Under the pieces are notes generated by a model. It did not search any database. It saw only the letters and a program-made list of their open reading frames with translations, and was not told the DNA's origin. Below are positions 49,901-57,923 of a DNA stretch of 64,000 bases, in pieces (position 1 is the first letter of the stretch; every line of letters starts with the position of its first letter). The stretch spans positions 3,413,904 to 3,477,903 of the forward strand of contig JASFXZ010000018.1 of NCBI GenBank assembly GCA_032209605.1, given 5' to 3'. The position numbers were made by a program, and so were the translations under genes. Source of the stretch: Mactromeris polynyma. Its lineage: Eukaryota; Mollusca; Bivalvia; Venerida; Mactridae.

Positions 49901-50226
49901 CAATGACCACGAAGACAATGCATATATTTTATTTACAAGTACAACATATTTTATTGCAGAAAAAAGTGATGTTATAATATGTTTTATACGCATACAATTA
50001 CTAATTAAATGTAGTCCATCACAGAAACAAACTTTAAATGTATAAATATTTCATAACACAAATGGAAATTAAATTTGACAATTTATGATAATATGGATCT
50101 CAATGTCGCAAGACTGTAGGCACAAAACAAATAGAAACACGTACCCTTCGCCCCGCTGATGTCCAACATGTTGACCATTCCATTGCAAGCAACAATACAA
50201 ATTACTATCAATAATAGGAATACCAT
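37815..50226 (-). CDS. Gene C: type I membrane protein with hemicentin/VWA7-like linker modules
   Basis: Eleven exons on the minus strand: 50145-50226, 46223-46278, 45452-45611, 44970-45049, 44149-44290, 42395-42561, 39955-40066, 39522-39723, 38658-38751, 38187-38238, 37815-37906. They sum to 1239 bases, 413 codons with the TAA stop, with the same phase series as gene B. Start chosen at ATG 50226: the longer frame begins at a TTG, with no in-frame ATG before an upstream stop. Domains: signal peptide (about 1-16), propeptide to R-H-E-R/S at residue 47, linker modules (47-365) with two Trp in GTWTF and STWDV, then directly a transmembrane helix (about 371-394) and an 18-residue tail ending KDG. 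N-glycosylation sequons are frequent (NDT, NET, NTT, NFT). It lacks the mucin stalk of gene B and has no VWA domain. Confidence 0.88.
38187..38238 (-). CDS. Gene C exon 10 (TM start)
   Basis: 52 bp. Codes SGTPVGAIVGGLLGAIA, a glycine-rich start of the transmembrane helix. Donor GCAG/gtatat. Confidence 0.82.
38658..38751 (-). CDS. Gene C exon 9
   Basis: 94 bp. Codes TVTISARFSSGRGALSGGPE then VFRIFTVLNED. Acceptor tttatag, donor AGAT/gtaagt. Confidence 0.85.
38938..39245. repeat. Two tandem units of about 150 bp containing AAGATGGCCGCCATTCAGCC
   Basis: Units beginning near 38938, 39092 and again (truncated) at 39233 share AAGAT(A/G)GCC, CAGCCATCT, GTGATCGGAA and GCTCCGTAAG / GCTCCACAAG. They lie in gene C intron 8. 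Likely a dispersed repeat that duplicated in tandem. Confidence 0.6.
39522..39723 (-). CDS. Gene C exon 8
   Basis: 202 bp, equal to gene B exon 8. Codes VKLFEDSRLNINFTVTAYHV and ends FVLKAGTAGTST. Donor is CCAC/gtaagc. Confidence 0.9.
39955..40066 (-). CDS. Gene C exon 7
   Basis: 112 bp. Codes PFYVGIVGTDNSSNKFQRID and ends DVPSYK. Donor AAAG/gtaagt. Confidence 0.92.
40905..42215. repeat. Minisatellite, 32-bp purine-rich unit, in gene C intron 6
   Basis: About 40 copies containing GTGAGAGTGAGTGGGTGACG and GTGTGGAAGGCG, with variants GTGTGTGACG, GTTTGACG and GGCGTGAGTG. Both edges carry longer variants with GGAGGAAAGGCAGA. The plus strand is almost free of C, so the gene C transcript across it is C-rich. 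Confidence 0.95.
42395..42561 (-). CDS. Gene C exon 6
   Basis: 167 bp. Codes DRYRLLIIISGMSDVQSVES through NTTILFE. Acceptor atttcag, donor TTGAG/gtaaag. Confidence 0.88.
42912..44118. mobile_element. Dispersed element of about 1.2 kb beginning AACAAGAGGCCC, in gene C intron 5
   Basis: Begins AACAAGAGGCCCAAGATGAC and carries GCTCTACTGGC near its left end and the reverse complement GCCAGTAGAGC near its right end (44105-44115). The interior has two or three related blocks of the type TATGTTAAACATGTGAC, a GTTAACTAGATA-rich block (43445-43830) and a right-hand GACGNACGCACG-type stretch. I associate this start and end with a common bivalve repeat, from memory. Confidence 0.6.
43445..43830. repeat. 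Degenerate GTTAAC/TAGATA palindromic repeats
   Basis: About 385 bp made of shuffled GTTAACTAGATAA, TAGTTAATTAAC and TTATCGCGTTAAC words, largely self-complementary. Located inside the AACAAGAGGCCC element. Confidence 0.75.
44149..44290 (-). CDS. Gene C exon 5
   Basis: 142 bp. Codes TDNGTWTFKRNDDSTWDVAV and QGESPVYITYELFEVG. This is the segment that most resembles hemicentin (WTFKR..DSTW.V...GESPVYI). Donor GCAA/gtttgt is weaker than the others. Confidence 0.88.
44970..45049 (-). CDS. Gene C exon 4
   Basis: 80 bp. Codes HLYPIQPMLNTNDTKVTATL then DIPLNH. Donor is ATCAT/gtaagt. Confidence 0.85.
45452..45611 (-). CDS. Gene C exon 3 (linker module)
   Basis: 160 bp. Begins RSSDSRLVDIARFIDKSHAG, contains YTVFVDETMERLIFQV and ends NPG(G). 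Acceptor ttttcag, donor GGGAG/gtatat. Confidence 0.92.
46223..46278 (-). CDS. Gene C exon 2
   Basis: 56 bp. Codes ERVDEADHGMFDVLVRHE after the split Gly. Acceptor catgtag, donor CGAG/gtgaga. With exon 3 it makes R-H-E-R/S. Confidence 0.78.
48752..49085 (+). repeat. Dispersed repeat, near full-length copy
   Basis: Left end TTACTGACAGTTCCCAGGCT is shared with 56377. Then TTATCCCTTATGGGCGACCT, CCCGGGGGTCTGTGTGGCGA, and a tail ending CAACTTATTTTCTCTC. About 330 bp. The frame at 48776-49156 is a by-product. Confidence 0.75.
49315..49392 (-). other. tRNA-derived SINE head or tRNA pseudogene
   Basis: The minus strand has an A-box-like TGGTGTAGTGGTTAGC and a B-box-like GGTTTGAATCC at tRNA spacing, with a hairpin of anticodon-arm type (ACGGA..TCCGT) between. 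The acceptor ends do not pair and position 33 is C, so it is not a working tRNA gene. Confidence 0.5.
50145..50226 (-). CDS. Gene C exon 1 (signal peptide)
   Basis: Codes MVFLLLIVICIVACNGMVNM then LDISGAK. Donor AAGG/gtacgt, phase 1. Short hydrophobic leader with Cys-Asn-Gly near the likely signal peptidase site. Confidence 0.75.
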
Positions 50227-50341
50227 AATTATGAAAACAAAATACTTTAAAGGGATATGAAGAAACAATAAACTTTTTAACAGTTGATTTCCACGTAATT
50301 GTTCCTATACACATCGACTGGAAACAAGATTAATCATACGG

Positions 50342-50349
50342 TTTATATA
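50342..50349 (-). promoter_or_regulatory. TATA box of gene C (candidate)
   Basis: TATATAAA on the minus strand, 116 bases upstream of the gene C ATG. A start of transcription about 30 bases downstream would leave a 5' UTR of about 85 bases. Confidence 0.45.
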
Positions 50350-51299
50350 GGCTAACTATTGTCTAATGTTTACTTTACTTTAACTTTTATCTAAAATATT
50401 AAAGTTAATCAATATAAGCTATAATTGGATATTGCCTAACCAAGGTTGATGGGTGGTGTCCAATTTATTTCTGGCCCTATTACGACTCTCTGACATATTT
50501 GGTAAGTGTCATATAACAAATTGCATTCGTTCAAAACTCTGAAAACACATTTCTTTGTTCAGATATATGGTAATTAATTGTCAGTAATATTAAAGATGCA
50601 AGCCTCTTTGCTTAAAAATTAATGATACTTTAAATACAGTTTTAACATCTTTACCATGCTGTAGATATGCTGCCGTGTATATTCCTCTGGTATATGTTCA
50701 ATTATATGTGTTTTAAATGGTCATTAAAAGAAATATATACTATCTTATTTCAATTAAATTGTACATATTTTAACCGATCAACATTATTCCCATTCGTTTT
50801 TCATAAGAACAGTGGACGTCTTGGCGTCTTTTGTAAAACAGTTAACTTTGTTTGCATCATTAAAGTACCGTGATACTCCTTCTTTCACTCTACACGATAT
50901 AATTTATTCTGCTGCCGCCCAAGCGTTATGTAAAATGTAGAGTTGTACATCTACGTTTTGTAAATTGTTTATAAATAATAAAATGATCGAAATGATACTT
51001 GGAACCAAACATTTTACTAAATATTGACAAGCTTCCAGAAACAATTTTAAGTTTCCATATTTTATTTTAAAATCTTGATATTTTCTTTTTATTGTGCTGA
51101 ATTCTGTTGAGTTTTCACACGCTAAAGTTAGTTTCTCGTGTAATGAACTCTAGTGCAAATGAGCGGTCACGGTCATGGTACATCAGTACGAATATACATT
51201 ATAGGCAAAACACAAGGGCATTGATAGCACTTTTAATATTTGTGTCTCTCAGTTATACTTCAAATGCATAAAAGTAATGTAAAATATTTATTTATTATA
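50350..51299. other. Intergenic, upstream of gene C
   Basis: No exon or repeat family recognised. Confidence 0.4.
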
Positions 51300-51546
51300 T
51301 AGTCACCCGTTTTTAAAAGGGCCAGTAATTTCTGACGTATGAGACACCTACTTTGAGCACATTACTTCCCAATTCCTATCCTTTAATTCCAGACACCAGG
51401 CGGGTAAGCGTAGGGTGACCATAATTTAACTTGCTAGCGGCTCAACAACCGGTCATATCAGAACGGACCCCTACCGTGCCTATCGGGATTTGAACCTGCG
51501 ACCTCCCGCTCCCAAGGCGGATGTCTTAACCACTTGGCCGCGGAAG
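51300..51546 (-). mobile_element. tRNA-derived SINE
   Basis: The minus strand starts CTTCCGCGGCCAAGTGGTTA, with an A box (GGCCAAGTGG, about 51531-51540) and a perfect B box GGTTCAAATCC (51486-51496). A body of about 170 bp continues to lower coordinates and ends in an AT-rich tail with AATAAATAAATA (near 51290-51300). D-, T- and acceptor stems are mismatched, so it is a SINE and not a tRNA gene. Confidence 0.6.
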
Positions 51547-52567
51547 ACGGTAAAATTCTATATGTAGTAGGGATTGGGCTGTTCTAGCATCTGTGCGTAA
51601 TTTCTAGCTAATGGTTACTACATATATCGACGACTGTGTCTGTTGGGATAAATTATTAATTCATTTTCAATTAATCTATTTTCAATTAATTGATCGTCAT
51701 TATCTACCAAACGTCCGTCTTTACGGGTCCTTGAGTCATTGTATAATATATCTTTTTTCCGCTAATTTACTATCGCAAAATGAATTTACGAAGGATCAAA
51801 CAAGGGAAGTCAATCTTGCATTACTAATAGCTGCCTACACAACCTTACCTGAATATTATACACTAGTTGAAGACATACCGTGGTAAATTCAAAGTCATGT
51901 GTTTGATGGTTTTCGGATGTTAGGAGTACATGCAGTTTAAAATATCTCCAGCGACAAGGTTTTTCACATCAGAAGTTTCATGGAGATGTGATTTACACAT
52001 TTCGTAAGATTCTTGGACGTACGTATTTCCGTATAAAATGCGTGTATTAAGAGAGGTTTAGAAAACTGGCGAAATTGGTAACAAGGCGACTGGTGGACTG
52101 CTATATGCATTTTACTCAGCTGCTCTGGTTTATTATAAGTATTTTTTCTACAAATTTGAATGGTTTTACGGGTCTTTTGTTTATCATATCTGTGTTTTAC
52201 ATGTTTTATCCAATGTATGCCGTCTCTTATGTCGTGCAGTTGTCAAGTGGGGTGGGGGGGGGGGGAATTTCGGCGACAACAGAAAAAATGTGAGATTGGG
52301 TGTACCCTTTTATCAGGTTCAAACCCCCGTGATGTTTTTGGCAGAACTTCTATTTTAATTCATCATTTATGTTTGTGTGTTGTGTGCCGTTTGTCTTTAT
52401 AATTAGTTGTGTCTATATTTTCATTGCATCGCTTGTTTTTGGGCGACTGTGTACTTTTAACGCCGCATCTCTGGCTTAACTTCAGTAATGTTTTAAACAC
52501 AATTTTGTATGTCAGTTACATCAAATAGTTTGACATTATAATTTGATGGTTGGATATATAATATTTA
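51547..52567. other. Intergenic
   Basis: No exon recognised. A run of 12 G at 52254-52265 follows GTGGGGT. Confidence 0.4.
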
Positions 52568-52759
52568 TCATGGTAGGGAAAACTCATTATCAATATTTAA
52601 AATATCGTCTAAATAACGGGAGGTATTATTGAAAGCGTCAATTACATCCATCTGATTTTCTTTGGATAAAGATAACATAAAGTCTCTTTCATAACAGAAT
52701 AAGAATAAGTCGGCTATAAGTGGAGCACAATGTCTCATCACACAGACCCCCAAAAACAC
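52568..52759 (-). pseudogene. Reverse-transcriptase fragment with YLDD motif
   Basis: The minus strand codes HCAPLIADLFLFCYERDFML, then FNNTSRYLDDILNIDN. CAPL.ADLFL and the catalytic Y-x-D-D are reverse transcriptase core motifs as seen in non-viral retroelements of invertebrates. It is cut off by a stop soon after YLDD and has no upstream RT motifs, so it is a dead fragment. Confidence 0.65.
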
Positions 52760-53599
52760 AAGGAAAACATAAATTATAGGTGAAGATAGATTTGAAAAGG
52801 CCTGTTACTAAAACGCTACTATAGGTTTAAAATTAAGGGTAACACACGGACATATATTCTATCATCACGCAAATGAAACAATGCACAGTGTAGCTAAGAC
52901 CCCCTGTTGGACACCTCCCCAATATATGAGCCGGTTGACGCAGGAAAATGCATGTATAACATTGTCAGCAGGTTTGTGAAGCGATGCAACTATATATTCG
53001 ATGACGTACACAAAACCGCTAAAATAATGTGAGCATGAAACAAACATCATACGCCTTACCTACGTTTCCGTGTTTGGGTGGGATTGACATCGAATTAACT
53101 CCGACCTGTCGTCGCACAAACAAAGAGGGGAGACTACTGTAAATTTGAGCAACTGGTATTTGAGTGCCTTGAACGTATTTGCACATTTTTGTTTCTTATC
53201 ATATATAATATAATGATTTCTTTTCACTTAACAAGGAAGCGAACTCGTCAAAAGCGTCTGAATCCCTGTCCGAGGGTGGTGTGTTCGAGCACAGCGGGAT
53301 TTGATCACAAACTTCGCATTCAACCAAATTTAGCACAACTACTGATAAGACAATGGAGTGATTGATAGCAGTTGAAAGTTTAAATTAGGTAACATGACCA
53401 TAAATATTCGTACAAATACATGAATCATTAGAGTATGTCACTGAGAGAAAAAATAATAATGATAAAGATTATGTGAGACTTTTTCAAATGATCTTTTATC
53501 AAAAGCGGCATTGATTTTTTGATATACAAAGCATATTAAGACATAACACTGTAAACCCTTTAATACCAATATGTAATACATAAAATTCTGAACGATCTA
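52760..53599. other. Intergenic between retroelement fragments
   Basis: No coding exon recognised. Confidence 0.4.
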
Positions 53600-53707
53600 T
53601 CATTTCTTATAAATACAAAAAAACCTATACGCAACGCAGTCGTTAATTATCATAATATTACTGCGGATCTCAGGCAACTTAAAAATAATATCTGATAAAA
53701 CAGAAAT

Positions 53708-53932
53708 TTGATTTCTAAGGGTCCCAAATACAGATATCCTAACAATATAGATTTTTATAAATGTAAAGAACATAGTATTGACTCTCTTAACAAGTATGCA
53801 AATAACTGGTGTAAAAGGAAACACGCATACGTCAATACCCTTACTTCCTTAAAAATCATGGATGAAAGAATTAAGTTTTATCAAATCCATCTCTCTTACC
53901 TAAAGATCCGAAAGTGTCCTACCGCAGTTTGA
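53708..53932 (+). pseudogene. Retroelement ORF fragment upstream of RT domain
   Basis: Codes ISKGPKYRYPNNIDFYKCKE and continues as a charged helical stretch. The SKGPKYR-type segment is, from memory, found upstream of the RT domain in the same invertebrate retroelement family as the fragment at 52568-52759. Upstream frame is broken by TAA/TGA stops. Its orientation is opposite to the other fragment. Confidence 0.5.
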
Positions 53933-53939
53933 AAAATAT

Positions 53940-55544
53940 AATTCAAGAATATACAACAAATGTGTACTTGTGCCAGGTGTTAAAGCTGCCAACAACACAA
54001 CTGTAAACATGTATTACTAAGTACATTTGAAATGCCCACATGATTTATTCACGATAAAATGAAAACCTAGTTGATTATAGAGCTGTAAATCATATAACGC
54101 AATAAAACAATATATTAACTAAAAGTTGTCTTCTGACACTTGCAATACTTCTACTTTACATTCTACTTTTATTCGCCGTATTGTAAACGTAATACATTAA
54201 TATTATAGACTGTATAATGTAAATTCTGCACGCCTTGAAATGAGAGTCTTAAAGTGAAAGTGTAGTCCCGACTCAATTCTCGATTTGTATCTCATGTGTT
54301 CCATATGTTTATATGTCAATATTTTTTTGTTATTCGCTGGTCACCTCAATGATAGTTTACAACAGTTTTTAAGTAAATAAAACATACCATATATATAGTT
54401 CGGTGGGTTTTCAGCTGAGGCACTCATTAACTCAGTTTAAGTGTGATGTTTTCTATTGACAGTACTATTGTACGTACAAAACATACATTTACAATGGTTT
54501 GTATTCGATTCAAAAGCACAATACAATCATTGACCTGGAAATCAAATGTAAGTTTGCAATGGATCCTGCATTGTATGAGATATTCTGTTCTTAGTATATT
54601 TACAAACTAATAGAATTGATTCACGGCTGTTGTTCGAAACAGGTATAAAAGCATTGTTTGTTTATCAATGCAATTTATTCAGAAATGTCTGGTGCACGTA
54701 CTAAATAAAATTTGTCGAATGAGCAGATTCTTCCCCTCGGTGAATTATTAACGACTCAACGTGGTCAGTAAATGATTTGCGGACTATTGTTTATGCACAA
54801 TAGTTTATTGTATTGTATTGTTGTATTGTACCTCATGAACATGTTTGCACGTATCGGTTGGTACAGACAGGTCACATTCGGTTACCTTTAATTGCAATAA
54901 AATATTAACATTTCAGTCAAATTTTCATTAAATATTTCAGTACTGACAGAGAATACAAGATAAAACTGTTTATAATACCCATTGCGACATTTTTCTGTCT
55001 ATATGTGTAGTCCATTCACTGTGCTTCAAGTAGTTTTAATATAAATATTGGTTTGTTGTGATTTGTTAGAAACTAGTGTGTGCCCTTAATGCAACAAGAT
55101 ATTTCTTGTGGATTTCAGACAAATGATCCTAATCCATATATTTACAAACTGACAATTCACAGGAGTTTTATTTTAATACGCATCCATGTAATATGTCATA
55201 TATGAGAAAAGTGACATTGGATTTAAGTTGTGTACACGTTATAACTATCACTATCCTCATCGTGATTGTCATTTATATCCAATTGAATTAGGCAAACATA
55301 TTTTAAACACAATCAGTAGTATTGATCCATGTGAGTACATGTAGACGTTTAATTCGTTGTATTTGTTAGAATAAAAAGCTGTCTGTCAATGTTAACGATA
55401 AGCACACATAAACATACTGGTCAAAACAGCTTACCCTCCATTGTGATGTTTTTATTATCCATACCACATTATGACACAACACTTAATGTGAAACGTTGAA
55501 CGCAGTTGCGACAGGATTCAATGCGCGTTTGCCATTGCTTCTTG
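53940..55544. other. Intergenic
   Basis: AT-rich, no exon or repeat family recognised. Confidence 0.4.
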
Positions 55545-55640
55545 CCTGACGTTTTGTGGACTGTTGTTTTCCCGGAAGTCTGTGTGGGGAGGCATTGTAT
55601 AGTGCATGTGGTGTTCCCGTAACAACTTAATATTTCTTTA
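55545..55640 (+). repeat. Dispersed repeat copy, 3' part
   Basis: Contains TTTTCCCGGAAGTCTGTGTG, GGGAGGCATTGTATAGTGCA and TGTGGTGTTCCCGTAACAAC, then TTAATATTTCTTT. Confidence 0.7.
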
Positions 55641-56375
55641 CATAGTTTGTTCAATTTATTTGGGTTTTGAAAGTTAAAGATTAAGTCAATGAAAATCAAC
55701 AAAAACATGTATCCAGTAGATTTTCTTTTTACAATAGCAACTGGCGGGTTAGCGCTTCGAACAGTATATATTTATATATTTCAGTATGCGGATATACATT
55801 GAGCTTCACGGCAGGAAACGAGTCTTTGTTTATACATTTTTAATGGGTTTGATTAATTTTAACAGTACTAAACAATATTTACAATTACTTTAACCAAATA
55901 CTCATTGGCAACAGAGGTTTGATCATCAGCTATGTCAGTATTGTATTCATCTTAATATTTGGAAAGTTTAATATATGTATAAAATAACACATAGGACGTC
56001 GAATTGTTCAATATATTGGTAGATCGACATTTGAATGGAACAGTAGACGTTGGGATTAATTTGAAACTTTCAAAACTCGATTAGAGCCGTTTTTATCTCA
56101 CAAATAGTAGTTACTGGTATGACTTATTTTTGCATCTTTTCCGTTATGACGTATTCCGTATAAATGATACATTTGGACACGATTCTGCTTCCGACGAATG
56201 AGCACCGTATTATTTAGTCTGCCTGAAACCCTGCCTGTGTCGTATAACTCGTGCAGTCATAATAACATAAGAGAACCCACATTATATTTCTCTGTAATTT
56301 CTATGGCATATAACTTTAAAATAGAATTTGCTATATTTACATATGAAACTCTGACACTATATAAAAAAACAGTAT
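55641..56375. other. Intergenic
   Basis: No exon or repeat family recognised. Confidence 0.4.
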
Positions 56376-56760
56376 TTTACTGACAGTTCCACGGCTGTAA
56401 TTCGCTGTATGGTTATTATTTCTTTTTGTGTTTTAAATGTATGTTATATTTCCCTGTCGCCTGTGCAATTATTTCACTTTCTATAGTGTTCATGTTATTG
56501 TCTGCCCAATTTCGGCCTATTGTTGCCAGCTGTCTTGACTTGTCCTATCATATTTTCCTTCCATTACTTTCCCCCTTCACTGTTTGTCCTCTTTGATTCT
56601 CCTAGTTATTCCTTATGGTCGGCCAGGCCATTCCGTGGGCCTCTGTTCCCTTATGAATGTACCCTTGAACCTCAATTGTTTTATGCTTTATGGATTGTTG
56701 TTTTCCTTGAGGTCTGTGTAGGGAGGCATCCGAAGCTATTCCTTTATTGTATGTTTAAGG
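56376..56760 (+). repeat. Dispersed repeat, near full-length copy
   Basis: Left end TTACTGACAGTTCCACGGCT, then TTATTCCTTATGGTCGGCCA, ATGTACCCTTGAACCTCAAT and GAGGTCTGTGTAGGGAGGCA. It diverges after that. Confidence 0.72.
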
Positions 56761-57804
56761 AACGTAAGTGAATAGTATGTGTCTTGCGTAAGTCTTTATT
56801 AGAGAAAAACGACCCTTGTGGCAACACGTTCAGCAGTATGGTCAAGTATGTATTGATTGGGCGATTCCCGATATTGTAATACTTACAGAAATCAAAATCG
56901 GAATATACTTAATCAAATAAATATAAAACTAGATAGGATATCAAATGCAGAATGTTACATGCATATCAACTTATTAGCCCTCTTTTGTCAGAAGCCTACT
57001 AAGCATACTAAGGGAATTGAATATAGCCGATAGAAAGTCCGTCCCAAAAGAAATGCACGACAACAATATTAGCCGTCTGACCTCACCAACCGATTAATAA
57101 GATTCTCATATTAACTCAGATTGGTAATTATGTTTCAACTTATATTCGTGGAATCACAGTATAAAAGCATAAAATTAGGATACGAATATAGTTTGATCTG
57201 TAGCGAACACATTTTGAGACTCTGACGTTTGTCCCTATTCAAAATTTGTCAGACGTCATTTGTTATTTCTGTCTTTCATTAATGAATAACAAAGATAGTA
57301 TGGTGTCTGATATACAGCAGATAATCGATAACAATCATGTATATACATATAAACAAACACCTACACCAAAAGTAACTCAGGAAAGGTGATAGAAGACAGG
57401 GCGAGTCATTAAATTGTAAATATGAAATAAGATGAGCAGATGAGCGGATGACATAACAAGAACAAGCATCTGTACCAGGTGGTTGCATGCCAATTTACAG
57501 GTTATACAAAGCCCTAACATGTCTAATATGCATGACCAGATGGAGAATACTGTAGATTCTTAAAGTTAATATAAATAATAATAAGTGATTTTAAATGTTG
57601 CAGGTTTCGAAACTTCCGCTAATCATTAAAAACACGATCATGTCTACATGTCCATTTTGGGCTACCAGCAGTCAAGTTGAAGTCATTGACAAACATGGTT
57701 TTTGATACTAACATAACATATTATAAAGTCATGTATAAATTCTAATAAATAGTGTAAGATGCATTTTTTGTACTACGCCTTTGATTGCATATTCAATGTT
57801 TTTA
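56761..57804. other. Intergenic, 3' flank of gene D
   Basis: An AATAAA at 57801-57806 (minus strand) overlaps the gene D stop codon and may or may not be its poly(A) signal. Nothing else recognised. Confidence 0.4.
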
Positions 57805-57923
57805 TTATTCGGCAGTATTTTTCAAATTTCTTGGAATGTCTGTGTTTTCTTCATGACGGATTGCACTTCGTTTAGATGCAAGTTTCTTGTATAGTATAAC
57901 AACTATAACAACTCCAATCAGTA
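57805..57923 (-). CDS. Gene D exon 11 (TM end, tail, stop)
   Basis: 119 bp. Codes LIGVVIVVILYKKLASKRSA, then a charged tail ending LKNTAE and TAA at 57805-57807. Acceptor ctttacag. Confidence 0.85.

Larger units (their letters stand above)
46279..50144 (-). other. Gene C intron 1
   Basis: 3.9 kb. Holds two related degenerate blocks around GGCGGGGGAATTT (47349 and 47560), a weak dispersed repeat trace near 46905-47060, a dispersed repeat copy at 48752-49085 and a tRNA-like SINE head at 49320-49390. No further exon recognised. Confidence 0.6.

Noticed and set aside
50227..50268. Extension of gene C upstream to the TTG at 50268
   Set aside because: TTG is not a normal animal start. ATG at 50226 gives a typical signal peptide.
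51480..51546. tRNA-Pro(TGG) gene
   Set aside because: The loop could read TGG, but D, T and acceptor stems are mismatched and a SINE-like body follows.
52700..52760. Inverted dispersed-repeat tail (GGGGGTCTGTGTGATGAGAC)
   Set aside because: The same bases are better explained as the start of the reverse-transcriptase fragment; the similarity is short and may be chance.
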